A DNA stretch of 64,000 bases from Prorocentrum cordatum (Eukaryota > Sar > Dinophyceae > Prorocentrales > Prorocentraceae). The stretch is taken from the NCBI GenBank assembly GCA_963575745.1, contig CAUYUJ010005658.1, positions 366,245 to 430,244 on the forward strand. The letters are read 5' to 3'. Under the pieces are notes generated by a model. It did not search any database, was not told where the DNA came from, and saw only the letters and a program-made list of their open reading frames with translations. Below are positions 18,977-29,923 of this stretch, one piece after another. Both the position numbers and the translations under genes were made by a program. Numbering within the stretch: the stretch's first letter is position 1; the number at the start of each line of letters is the position of its first letter.

Positions 18977-21791
18977 CAGGGCTCGTTCGAGAGTCTCAAC
19001 CTTCAACGGTTCCTGTTGGTCGACCTGCAAGGATCTCCTACAGGACTCAAACTGTGAAGTTGTTCTTCTCCAGGAACATAAGCTTCTGGCAGAAGGTCTC
19101 AGTTCAATGCAGTCTACTATTCTACGAATGGGATGGCATTCGCACGCTTCACCAGCTACTGTCAATTCTAATGGCTCCGCCGCAGGTGGAACAATGGTGC
19201 ATCCGGAAACATCTGGACTCTTGGGGCTTCGACAAGAGCAATATTTTCCTGGGCGTTTATCTGGGTGCTTCTTACGAACTTCGAAGCTTGGGGTCATCCA
19301 GGTTTTCTCAAATTACTTCCAGGACCAGGTGCACATGAATGGTTTAAATCGTCGGGTTCTCAATAAGGTGTGGTCTCGGGTTGCGCAAGCTGGCACACCG
19401 TTTCTCCTGGGAGGCGATTTCAACATGCCCGCCGAATTGGTTTCAACATACCAGCCGCTCGACAAATTTGGCGCTGTTACGCGGGTGCCCGCCACACCCA
19501 CGCTCCTCCAGGGCGGCAACAGCTCCACGATCGATTCTTATGTGCTCAGCCGTGCTTCGGACGCATGTGACCCGACGTTGTATGTGAACACATTGTGGCA
19601 CAAGCGTCCTCACTTACCTGTCGAATTGAGCATTGACAAATGTATAGATGATGTGCATGTAGGTGTCATGACGCCGTATATCAAGCTCCCTCCCGCCCCA
19701 GCTGTTGGACCTGTGTGTAGGCCTCCCACATACACATTACTTGTCAACATGCTCGAGCACGCCATATCAACGCGCGCGCATGCTTCTGGGAACACACATA
19801 TGGCCAGTGAACATGAACAAGCACACTTACAGTCTATCCTGGACGTGGTATACTTGGAATGGTCCACACACGCATGGAATGAGCTGGTAAGTATCACACA
19901 GTCCGGTCCACATGCCAAAGGCCGCAGAGGAGGTCTACCGCCTGAGTTTCAAGATGTCCCCCTGCGAAAGGTGTTGGCCACCAAGGCCTACACCAAAGTA
20001 TTTCCTGGCCGTGCTTTGCTCTGGGCATTTAACAGATTGCAGGAGATTGAGACGCTTTTGGTCAAGAATGGACCGTGCAAGCTTGACCCCTACCTCACCT
20101 CCCCCCTCCGTCCGCTGTGGGAACTACCAGGGAAAGGTGGACCATTTCGACGCTATTGGAAACAGGGCACCAATTTCTGGCACCCTTTCTTGTCTGACCT
20201 TGCACGAGCCATTCTAACGAAGAGTTCTAACGCTATGCGAGTCTCACTGCTGGCGCCAGTTATCAAGTATGTGCAAGCCTGCTCCCAACTGGGACAGGTG
20301 CAGGAGCGCCGCAGGCAGAGGAAGGAATGGGAGGAATGGCGTTCTTCTGCTGGATCAGGTCATGCTCAAAAAGCTTTCTCGTTCCTTCGAGGACCAGAAT
20401 ACCGCCCAGAAGATGTCGCAGGCGTGGGATCATGCATGTCGACATCACTTCCGAAGAGGATGGAGGCGGAGGTAATACATTGGTCTAAAGCCTGGGATGC
20501 TAAGCCTGACAAAGCCCCTCCCCCGAGTCGAGCTTCGATGTGCCCCATGCCTGTTCTTCCTCCTCCTGACCCAGAAGTTATTAGATCTATTTCGAGACGA
20601 TTCAAGATGCATACCTGTACCCCAGACGGCATGCATCCCAGGCATTACTCGCTGCTTTCATCTGGCGCGCTGGAGGCGCTCTCACTTATCTTCCACATCA
20701 TGGATGTACTCGGCACGGCTCCTACATCCATCCAGATGATAATCATGCTGCTTATTCCTAAGCCCCAAGGAGGGCGAATACCCTTGGGCCACTACCCAGC
20801 TATGCCACGTCTGCATGCTAAACTACACAGGGGCCCATGTAGATCCTGGGAACGAGAATTTGGACTGGGCGCTGCTTTCTCTATGTCTCAGGCACGGGGA
20901 CCTCAGGACATTGTTTGGCGGAATGCTGTAAGAGCAGAGTGGCATAGTGACCAAGGTATTTCTTGTTTATGTGTTCTATGGGATCTAGTGCAATTCTACG
21001 AAAATATATGCCACTGTAAATTATTAGAACAAGCAGATATTGTTGGCTTCCCTATGTATGTCATCCTTTACACCATAGGCACATACCGATGGACACGAGT
21101 TCTTTTGATGGACGGGGCGTTTTGCCCATCTCTCTGCCCCCGCAGCGGGGTCATCGCTGGATCTACGCCGGCGACGTTTGAAGCAAAGGCGTATCTTCTA
21201 CCAACTGTCAAGAGCTGGACCTTCGACCCTGACCACTCGTGCCTTGGAGTTCACATCGATGACCTCCAGTTGCACTCATGGGCCAGCTCCATGAAGCTAT
21301 GCATTTCTACCATGCAGGCAATGACGGTGTCTCTAGCCAAAGTTCTTCAACAATATTTGGGATGCTCTCTATCCGAAAAGAAGATGACCATCACCGCCAA
21401 TTCCAAGGAGCTCGCGAAACATGCAAAAGCTGTCATTGGCCCCCTTGGAGGCTCCTTGGAGGACGCCCCACCTAACCTTGGGATGGACTACATTGCTGGA
21501 AAGCCGAAGTCCCAGGTCCGTCGTCTGAGCAAAAGGGCTGCTAGGTGGCGAAAGTTTAAATGCAGAATGAGTAGGCTCAACAAGTGTTGGGGCCCACGTA
21601 GGCTTAAGACCAGGCTGTACAAGGCGAGCGCACAGTCCGTCATCTCCTACGGGGCCCAAGCGCAAGGCTTCTCACCCAGGGAAGTTTTAACTTTAAGAAA
21701 ATCGTCGGCTGCGGCTTCGGGTGTGAAGCTCTCGGGGGCCCCCTTGGACTTGTCCTGGGCCCTCTCGTCTCGGTCCCAGGAAGACCCCATA

Positions 21792-21832
<41 letters not shown>

Positions 21833-21833
21833 G
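18846..21833 (+). pseudogene. LINE2 ORF2, endonuclease and reverse transcriptase part
   Basis: Overlaps the end of ORF1 in another frame; 18846 is a nominal ATG and the true start is uncertain. Endonuclease motifs: VSTFNGS (near 18993), LLQEHKL, GGDFNMP (near 19409), STIDSYVLS (near 19525) and HLPVEL at the position of the catalytic His. Reverse transcriptase motifs: LWDLVQFYEN (motif A, near 20980), AGSTPAT where LINE3 has AGCSCAT, and HIDDLQL (motif C, near 21255). The frame ends in a TA microsatellite read as YIYIYI, which is not native. Confidence 0.85.
21788..21832. repeat. TA microsatellite inside LINE2 ORF2
   Basis: About 45 bp of TA repeats interrupt ORF2 between the RT and RNase H domains and shift the frame. 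Coding-like sequence resumes near 21857. Confidence 0.9.
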
Positions 21834-21856
21834 CTGCAGCCGCGATTTAACGTTAT

Positions 21857-23118
21857 GCATCAGAATGGTGGCACAACACCCAGACCCGCCCCGAAGCTGG
21901 GCTTAAACACAAAGATGCCATTGTTCTGAGCACGCTCTCCTCTGCGTTTCGAGCTGCCCAAGAGTCGGCGTTGAACTCGCTTGGTAAATCTTGGGCTGCT
22001 CGAGACAAAGGGCCGCTGAGTGATGCAGTTTTGTGGATTCTCGAGGCAGGGTGGACTATTGACAGTCCCTCCACTTTTACAACCTGCCAAGGTGATAAGC
22101 TGGTCCTCACTGAACGTCCCCCGTCGGTGGTCACTCAGGCTTTTGTCAAGGACTTAACCAGCCAGAAGATCGCCGCAGTATTTAGGAAGAGGCTCGCGCC
22201 TTTGTCTCACCCCATTGCTCGGCAGATAGAAGCTGAAGGATTCTGGCCTTTCGCCGGCAAAAAGACCCCCCATGGGAAGTCTTTGCCCGACGAACACAAG
22301 CATCTTTTTAAACGAGTTCTTGCAGGGACCCCCCCCCCCCCCCCCACTTGTGAAAGGCTCCACAGGTGGGGCTACGAGGTGTCGCCTCTTTGTTTGTTCT
22401 GTCCAGTGCCAGACACATCCTTTCACCGTATATGGGAGTGTGCCCACGGGGCCGCGAAACGCCAGGAAGTATTTAGTCCAGAGTTGATCCAGGACGCCCT
22501 GGAAGTCGGCCCCGACCACCCACTCTTTGCACACTTCCTCCAACCTGCCCCCTCCATCCCAGAGGTGGCTCAGGACTGGGATTTAAGATTCGTGGATGCT
22601 CAGTCTAACCCAGTCGACCCATTTCACTTTCCCCCAGAGGCTTTTGTTTTTACAGATGGGGGATGCGACAATCCGCCCAATTCTGAACTAGCTCGGGCAG
22701 GGGTGGCGGCTGTGGAAGTCGATTTTGAGGAGAATCTCTTGCGCGCGAATTACGCCCCTCTTCCTCGAGATTTCCTTCAAACACCTGGAGATGCCGAGCA
22801 TGCAGCAGTGGCTCTAGCGATGCTCCGATCGCTCGACCCTGCCAGTAACACGTATCACTACGATTGTTCTGCCCTGGGCCAATTTGTCACTTGGACAGAG
22901 ATAGCTCTAGCGGGCAGGACCCCGCAAGCCAGGTATTGGAGGCCAGCTGCGCGGTCGCTTGGATCATCACCCACCCCTGCCACGTGTAAAGTGCAGGCCC
23001 ACAAGAGGGAGAGGCCCGATATGAAGTTGCCCTTTTCCATATCAAAGGCAACTCACTCGCAGATCACTTCGCAGGATTGGGACAGAGAGCGCACGGCCTT
23101 CCACACAATACAGTAGAC
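21857..23118 (+). pseudogene. LINE2 ORF2, zinc knuckle and RNase H part
   Basis: After the TA tract the frame reads EWWHNTQTRPEAGLKHKD and onward. It contains CLFCPVPDTSFHRIWEC (the RT-associated Cys-His cluster, near 22390-22440) and RNase H motifs FTDGG (Asp, near 22650), GDAEHAAVALA (Glu) and YDCSALG (Asp). The last RNase H motif, FHIKGNSLADHFAG, lies in a different frame at about 23035-23075, behind a frameshift and a TAA near 22988. The printed stop at 23116 is therefore in the wrong frame. Confidence 0.8.
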
Positions 23119-23679
23119 ATCTACACCCAGGCTCTGGCAGAATATCAGAATTTAGTCACAGGAGCCTGTGCTATTTTACAGGTTTGGCCGAAGCCCCAGG
23201 AGATGTTCGGGCAGTTGGCCAGGCCAAAGAAGGCCCGCCGCCCCAGGTCCCAGGGCAAACCTCACCGTCCAGCCTGGGACGGCAATGCATTCCGCTGCCG
23301 CTTTTGTCTCCGTAGATGCTCCAAGCAGAGTACATTTGCATGTGAAGCCCTGGCCCCAACCCTAGCAGAGCTACTGCGGACGGGTGGTGGAACAGGGCAT
23401 CAGCTTCACGCAGCTCGAACTCAAGGGAGCGAGCTGCCTGTCATTTTCTGCGTTCTTTGCGGCAGGTTCGCCACGCAGAAAACGAGAGGCCTGCTGGAGA
23501 CCTGCCCCCGCCCAAAGAAGTCAGGAGAAAGGAACAAGCTCCTCAGAGGCCTTTTGCCTGGCACCCCGCTGCTTTTGGGCCCTGCGTTCCCCCTTTTCGT
23601 TCCTCTGCCCCCCCCCCCCGCTTCCCCAGGGCCCCATCTGCAGGAGAGTGACCACCAGCCTCTGCGAGAGGCCAGATAG
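23119..23679 (+). pseudogene. LINE2 ORF2, C-terminal cysteine domain
   Basis: The shifted frame continues past RNase H into CRFCLRRCS (near 23297) and CVLCGRFATQKTRGL with LETCPRPKKS and RNKLLRGLLPGTP (about 23452-23570). The spacing matches the LINE3 C-terminus (CPSCWQYATTPMQRGL, ACKGPKKL), so this is a conserved zinc-binding tail of this LINE lineage. LINE1 lacks it. A run of ten C near 23610 may add a frameshift. Confidence 0.65.
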
Positions 23680-24084
23680 ATGGTTGCGAGTGCTACTGCC
23701 CCTGCAGTAAGCCAGGGGCAGCCTCTCGTCCTGCCCTCTCATGAAGTGCAGACCCCCCCCCCAGTGGAGGAAACCCATCCCTCCCGCGGCCTGCTGCCCG
23801 TGTAAGCTCAGGTTTACTTTCGGGCCCTTTACCTCCTGGTTTGCTGTGCCCGTGTTCGCCACTGCCGAGGCTCGACCTCTATGCGTCCGTGGCCAGCCTA
23901 GACCATGTCAGGTAGCGGCAGCCCGAGACTTTATCTCAAGTTGAGGTTAATTGGGAGGGGATACCTTTTCGGCTGCCGCTACCGACCACTGTTTTTGTTG
24001 CTTTGGGAGTGGCGGCACTCCTGTCAGGGGATTGTGCAAAGGCCTAGCCGTATGATCACCGTGGTCAAGTCTTGAAGGTCTTGA
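23680..24084 (+). other. LINE2 3' region
   Basis: Non-coding tail with several C runs. It ends GTCTTGAAGGTCTTGA directly before the TSD: a 9-bp unit repeated almost twice, with no poly(A). Confidence 0.6.
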
Positions 24085-24098
24085 AGGAGGACGCGCTC
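24085..24098 (+). repeat. Target-site duplication of LINE2, right copy
   Basis: AGGAGGACGCGCTC, identical to 17676-17689, followed by host sequence ACGATTTTCC. Confidence 0.85.
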
Positions 24099-24500
24099 AC
24101 GATTTTCCGCAACCTTCCAGCCATCGCCTCCGTAGCTTGCATTACCAGGCCCGCCAGTGCAATACATGGCCGCTGTTAGATACCTCCATTTCTACCCCAC
24201 CTCTGATATTGCTTTCTGTCCCGGGACCCCCGCCTTCTCCAGATCACCCCAGTTGCAGATTGCACGTGTAGCTAGACCGCCCTGTTTCGAGATAGTTTTG
24301 AGTTCGAACTCGAGTGCTCAAGTGCTGCAGCCGCAACCTGCTTCCATTTAAACTTTCCAAGCGGAAGCAGGTGTGGGGATTCCTTCCTCGGCCTTCTCTC
24401 CAAGATTGCAGAAAGATGAAAAAAGAGGGCCCCAAGAGAGCCCCAAAAGGCTCCCAAGACAGCGCCAAGGGGCCCAGAGGACGCCCCCAGGAGAGCCCTG
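24099..24500 (+). repeat. Retrogene B tail, then CCAAGAGGGCCC array, right part
   Basis: 24099-24418 is unique-looking and is taken as the retrogene B 3' end. Six A residues (24419-24424) and the 18-bp repeat (24423-24440) follow, then more array units to about 24500. Confidence 0.55.
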
Positions 24501-27487
24501 GAGGGGTCGTGGTGGTGATGGCTGCAGTTGGCTTCAGTTCGTGCGCCGATTGTGGTCCTACCGACGATTAGGATGGTCGTGGCGGTGGCACTTGCCGTGG
24601 TGGTAATGATAGTGGTCGTGGATTCGCGGCAGTGGCAGTGGCAATGGTAGTGGTATTGGTGGTGGTACAGGCAGAGGTTGAACCAATGGCCGTTATAGTG
24701 GTCGTGGACAGTGCAATCGTTGTGGATGGGGTGGGCATGTTCAGAATGGACATGGAATCAGAAGTGGTCGTGACCGCGGTGATGGCGGAAAGGGCGGTGG
24801 TAGCCGTGGCGGCATTGGCGGTGTTGAACGTGGTCGCGGAAGTGACTAGAACCTAAGCGTGCGCGAAGCGCGTTCGTGCCTCTAGTGTGTATATAGATAT
24901 GTATGACTTATATGTGTGTAAATATGTATATATATGGATTCATATGTGTATATAAACTGTATCAAGCCAGGCTTTAGATCAGCCATGGAAGTTGCACGCC
25001 CGTTTGGAAGCGGCGCATGCTTGTCCATTGCCCCGTCGCCCGAAGTGGAGTCGTTCGCCAGCGAACGGAATGTTGGGTTCGCCTCGGTGTTTGGTATTGC
25101 ATGGTTGTTGCGCGATGTTGCCTTCGCCGAGTCGTCCGATGGGGGGCTGGGCGCAAGCGAGAGCCTTCCATTTATCAGGCGTGGTGTATGCCAATAGGTA
25201 TATGATGCGAGAGTGGCGGGGGTTGGTTGGAGGCCGCTGACTCGCCCAAGATGGCCAGTTTAACCCACGTTCTTTCGCGTTCGGAAGTCTATTGGTATTG
25301 CTGCGTGTAGTTGTCCAGGTCATCCTCCTCATGCGTGTCAGACTGCCCGGACTCATAAGTTCACATGGCATGTCCTATTAAATGGTTGCTACTCGTAGTC
25401 TCACCCGTGTTCCCATGTATCCACCTATCGAGTTGCACATTCTGCTCGCAGTCGATTTCGCAATCGTGCATGCGCGCATTACCACCCCTATCATGACACC
25501 TACCTGTTCATCTTTCGGGAATCTGGTATAACCAATGCCCAAAGGTACCCGGCTCTCATTGATACGGTCAGAAACTGGTTTCCACCTCGTCGCCCTCACC
25601 TTTTTCTGCTCACTTCACATTTCACGTGTCTCGTTTCCATGGTTCGTATGTTATCACCATGATCCGCACGTCATATGTCGTCCCCCTTATGTGGTTCCAC
25701 AGTCACCCGCCTCGCAGCTCATCTTCCCCCTCCACTTTTACGCTCCACATCCTCATGCGTGCCCTCCTCGTCTCACCCTTGGTCCTCCCATCGCCCGTCC
25801 CGGCCTGGGCCAGAGGGCGCGCGTGCCCTTTTTCCAGTGAGGCGGCGCGAGGGCTCGAGGGCTCGAAGAGAATCGTGCGTCACGCACCGTGGGGCGCGAC
25901 ATGAGAAATTTGGACGGCCTGGCTCTTCTCGTCGTCATGACTCCTCCTGTTCCCTCTTCCACCCAAACACCAGATCTCAGGCGGTGGTCCAACCGTTGGA
26001 GCAGTCGCTATCCTCCTATTCCCCATCCCACTTGGTTCCCGCTGCACCAGGCCCCCCCCTAGGATACCCTTGCTTTCCAAGCGCAGAGAGAAGGGGGGTC
26101 GCAGTGGCAGAAGGAGCAGCAGCGGCCAGACAAGACGGGGCGAAGAGAAGGCCGGGCGGCCCGTGATGAGGGCGATGAATGGGGGGGGCGGGCTCGAGGG
26201 CTGCAGAAAAATGGCCCTACGAGGGCCCCCGTGGGGCCTCGAGGGTAAACGAAAGGCGCACCGTTCTTCACACCCCATTGATCGCCCCCCTGTCTACGCA
26301 ACGCCGATAGAAAGGCGGAGGGTCGATTTGTTCTGGCACCCCGTCCTCCTTCCCTCCTTCATTCCCGCTGCGCTCTCCTATCGGGGGAGCGTAAGACCCG
26401 GGTTTGCCAGGACTCGGGCTCGCCATCGTTTTTAGACGACCGCGCCTCGGATTTTGACGAGGAGGAGTTTCGTGGGATGTCTGCAGCGGGACGCCTCGTC
26501 AAAATGCAGGCTCGGCCTCGTCTTTTTTTTGGCGACCTCGTCGGGTATTTCCGAGTCCCCTGTACCCAGGTCTTACGTCCCCCTGATCCCATCACCGTCC
26601 CCGTCGACCATCCCTCCTCCAGCCTCCCTCGCCCCTCCTCCCCTCCGCAGCCTCGCTCTCCACCCCCTGTGTGCTTCCCAGCAGAGAAGCGGGGGCCCAC
26701 CCTCCCTCACAGGAGCCTGCGGATGACGCGAAGCCCCGCAGGAGCCCTCGCGGAGCGGGGGGGGAGGTCCGAGGAGGAGGAGGAGGAGGAGGAGGAGGAG
26801 GAGGAGGATCGGTCTGGCCCGCAGAGTTGCGTTTGCAGTGCAAGAGGGGCCCTCAAGCAGCCGAAGAGCGACTAGCCCCCAGGACCGCCTGCGTCGGCAG
26901 TGCAAGCTGACGCTTCGAGCAGCTGAAAAGCGACGGGGCCCCAGAGTGTTTGTGTGCACTTGCGCTGCTCAGCGCACGGGGAAGCAATCGCATTATCGGA
27001 GCGACACGGTCCAGATCGGTCCAGGAACTCAGTCCAGTCCTCCTCCTCGTTCTCGTACTCTTTCGCTCCTGCCTTTCCGTCCTTTCACCTCCCAGTCCAG
27101 GAACTCAGTCCAGATCAGGGGGCGGGAGAGAACGGAGGGGGGGTACGGGGGTAGAAGCCAGGAAGGCCGAGGTCGCCTGTCAGCTGCGTCGTCCGCATCC
27201 CACTGTCTACCACGAGGAGGGAGACGAGGAAGAGGAGGATGAGGAGGAGACGGAGGAAAGGGAAGAGGAACGCTTTGGTGGAGGCGGCGTGGAGGAATTC
27301 GGTTATACAAAAAGGCAGCCGGACATGAGTGACCTGATCTAGTATTGGCGAAATGCTGTTAAGAGTGGTTGGAACCTGTCGGTCGTGCCCGGGGGGGCAG
27401 AGCTACCTGCACCCAACGGCGCGAGCAGAAACCGCAGTCAGGCACAGAGAACCCCCGACTTGAAATACACCCGTGCCGATGTACAGC
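24501..27487. other. No gene recognised; GGT-rich stretch, AT-rich stretch, GGA tract
   Basis: 24500-24850 is rich in GGTGGT and GGCAGTGG units. 24880-24960 is AT-rich (TATATGTG). 26771-26808 is a GGA tract. Open frames are many but short, overlapping and without recognisable motifs. Confidence 0.5.
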
Positions 27488-27662
27488 TGGGGCCCTGAAG
27501 AAGGAACCCTTTTCGTTTGGAAGGGGCTCCGCGTTCCTTAAGTATTTCACAGCTTGCCTCAGGCTTTCCTTAAGTTTTCGACAGGAAATCGAAGGTTAAC
27601 TTATGGGAAAAAGAGGCCTCGTTCCTTATTTTGGGTTCCTTAGGTCAACGCCCCGACTGTAT
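27488..27662 (+). repeat. Dispersed repeat of about 170 bp, copy 1
   Basis: Matches 60124-60300 over its length: GAAGGAACCCTTTTCGTT near the start, then GGCCTCGTTCCTTATTT, GGGTTCCTTAGGTCA and GCCCCGACTGTA. It is in the same orientation. No ORF is supported. Confidence 0.85.
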
Positions 27663-27968
27663 GTAGGCGTCGCTCGTCCTCCCGAGGGATTGGTGTTTTC
27701 CTCTCCCGCCAGCCTGGCGGCCGTCGCGCCGCCGAGCGCCGGGCGCGTCGCCTCCTCCCTCGCACGCGGGCCACCGACGCGCGTGGCTCGCCCGCGTCGG
27801 CGGGCCACCGACGCGGCCAGCCAGTCACGCGACGTGCAGCGGCATGTTCGACGACATCGGCCACCAGTTGTCAAACGACGCGAAGATCGGGACAAAATCG
27901 GATCGGGATAACTCGAAATCTCTGAAAATCGGCGGGTTTGGAGGATGTATTAGGCGCCGCGGCCGCTC

Positions 27969-27990
27969 CAGAGCGTTCCGGAACGCTCTG
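27969..27990. repeat. 22-bp perfect palindrome
   Basis: CAGAGCGTTCC followed by its reverse complement GGAACGCTCTG. An imperfect second copy (AGAGCGCTCCGGAACGCTCT) follows at once. Confidence 0.85.
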
Positions 27991-28078
27991 AGAGCGCTCC
28001 GGAACGCTCTGGGGCGATTTATCCCGATCCTAGCCCTATTTTATTATTGCCTGCTGGCCCTTCGGTGGTTGGGCGACC

Positions 28079-29923
28079 TGCGAGTACAAGCAGAACTGCC
28101 GCACCTGCCTGCGTTCATGCGAGGTCGCGGCCCCTCACGGCCGATGTTGCGTCCACTTTGCGCAAGTGCAGCCCGAGCTGGGCGGCTACTTCGTCCACGA
28201 GCAACCCGAACCATCATGGCTGCACGACGAGCCGCCATGGCCAGAAATGTTGGTAGAGGCATGCGTGGACGAGGTCGGTTTGGGCTAGCGTCAGCTTGGG
28301 CTTCGAGATCGTCACAGAGGTATTTTGAAGAAGACCTCCGGGCTGGTCTCCAATGCTCTGGAGATCTTCGAGCAGTTCGCAAACTGCCGATGCCCAAGCA
28401 AGCGCACCCTTGTCCACGAAAAAGGTCCGACCAGTTTCGATGCTCAGCTTTGGCCACGGAAGATGGCCGAGCGACTCGCCCAGGGCATGGTGGGCTTCCG
28501 TCGCCGTCCGAGGCGCCAGCACTTCGCGAATTGCGTTCGCGAGCGCGACGTCCGATCAGCAGCCTTCCCATCAGTGGCCACCAGAGCCACGGAGGGCGCG
28601 ATCACCTCTGCACTGGCGGCCGAGCGCGCACGATGCACTTGCAAGGTGTGCAAAGGCAACATGCGGGCACATTTGCCCATGCACCCCAGGGATTCAACAA
28701 CGCGCCGCTACCTTCGCAGCGCCCCGATCCACCGGGAATGCCCCGTCTGCAAGGAGGAGAGAAGGAAGCGACCACCCCACGCTCGCCCACGAGCTCGACA
28801 AGCGCAGGCTCAACTGCCCAGCTGGGCACATCTTGAAGCAGCAGATGAGGTCGCTCTGCCACCTGCGCCCGGAGAACAATCAGGAGCCAGATCATCGTCT
28901 AGCGCTGGGGCTCAGGGTAGCGATTCGGGCGACTGTTTCACTCGACCTCAGGGTAGTGGTTCGGTTGAATGCACCCTTCGACCAGGGGTGCGAGCCAGTC
29001 CCGCAGCAGGCGCAGAGCCCCGACGGTCAGCGCCCCGAGTTGCCGACGCAGCTGTACGCAACCCGACGCCCTCGGACTCGTCCCTCTTCAATGTCGCCAC
29101 ATCCGCGCGAGCACTTCGCAGCGATTCGCATGAGACGGCCCGCGAGGGCCGCGCAAACTGCACTTCCGATGGCGGCACGCCACAAGGGAGGAGACGCCGC
29201 GAGCACCGCGAGCAGCCAAGATATCATAATACATCCTCGACCGCGGGTCAACAAGTGCAGGGGGCGCCGCACGCGTCTGCCGCCAGCGCGCCAAACGACC
29301 CCTTCCCCCCACCTGTCGACGCGGGTCAACCAGCGCGACCGCGCGGAGGACTGCCTGGAGCACGTCGCGCCGGGCTCCAGGGCCAGGACTTTTCGGCCAT
29401 TGGGAGGACAAGAAGGGCGCGTAGATCACCGAGCAGACCAGCAGCGCCCAGACATCCTCGAGGCCCTGCGCTAAATGTCCCGCAGATGCTCCCAATTGCC
29501 AGACGTTCGCGCCGCGCGTCTGATGCGGGGCCAGGAATCTGTGGGCGGTTGACCTGGCCGCGCCCGCAGCATGGCTATCTGACGGTGCCCTCGGAGACCG
29601 AGCGACTTCAAAAAGTTCCACTGCAGCGGCGGCAATTGCGACGCCCATCAGTTCATCGGCGAGCGTTGGAAGTAAACTCGCATCATTCAGTTCGTCTTGG
29701 GCGACGAGCCACTATACTGTTGGTGGGCGCCGGACAGGGCCCCGACGGATCGCCCGACGACGGCGTCATCTCGGGCGAAGAGAATTACACGCATGCACCG
29801 ATCCTGGCAAGGCCCATCCTTGACCCAGGATCGGCGCATATGCCTTCCTGGCCAAGGCAGGAGGGCGCATGCACCGATCCTGGGCTCAGGGAAGGCCTGG
29901 CCAGAATCGGCGTGTGCGCGTAG
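28079..29923 (+). pseudogene. Copia-like polyprotein fragment (decayed)
   Basis: 28079-28288 reads HFAQVQPELGGYFVHEQPEPSW, then MLVEACVDEVGLG and a TAG. The same frame continues RHRGILKKTSGLVSN, EFQ-like residues, HEKGPTSFDAQLWPRK and MAERLAQGMVG. This order (a HEQP-SW motif, a short acidic block, K-P/T-G-F/L-x-T/S-N, then H-x-x-G-R/P...YP/WP) is familiar from copia-type polyproteins in dinoflagellate genomes. The frame stays open to 29923 with CTCKVCKGN and RECPVCK pairs, but that extension is not recognised and may be non-coding. One internal stop is present and no LTRs are seen. Confidence 0.45.

Larger units (their letters stand above)
17690..24084 (+). mobile_element. LINE2: SL-headed non-LTR retrotransposon
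   Basis: 6,395 bp, bounded by a 14-bp TSD. Order: SL and SL relic, short leader, ORF1 (17849-18976), ORF2 with APE endonuclease, reverse transcriptase, RNase H and a C-terminal cysteine domain (about 18846-23679), then a 3' region ending in a repeated GTCTTGAAG and no poly(A). ORF2 is broken by a TA microsatellite near 21790, a frameshift and stop near 22980, and C-run slippage, so the copy is inactive. The first 50 bp after the SL match LINE3. Confidence 0.88.
13631..24422 (+). mobile_element. Retrogene B: SL-tagged copy of a protein kinase gene with nested insertions
   Basis: Proposed extent is from the SL to the six A residues at 24419-24424, flanked by an 18-bp direct repeat. Inside are the kinase gene, a 1,055-bp insertion in its catalytic loop, a duplicated segment of about 220 bp, and LINE2. 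Removing LINE2 with one TSD copy leaves a plausible 3' UTR (about 16.6-17.69 kb joined to 24099-24422). The 3' boundary is less certain than for retrogene A because the A run is short and the direct repeat belongs to a common array. Confidence 0.5.
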
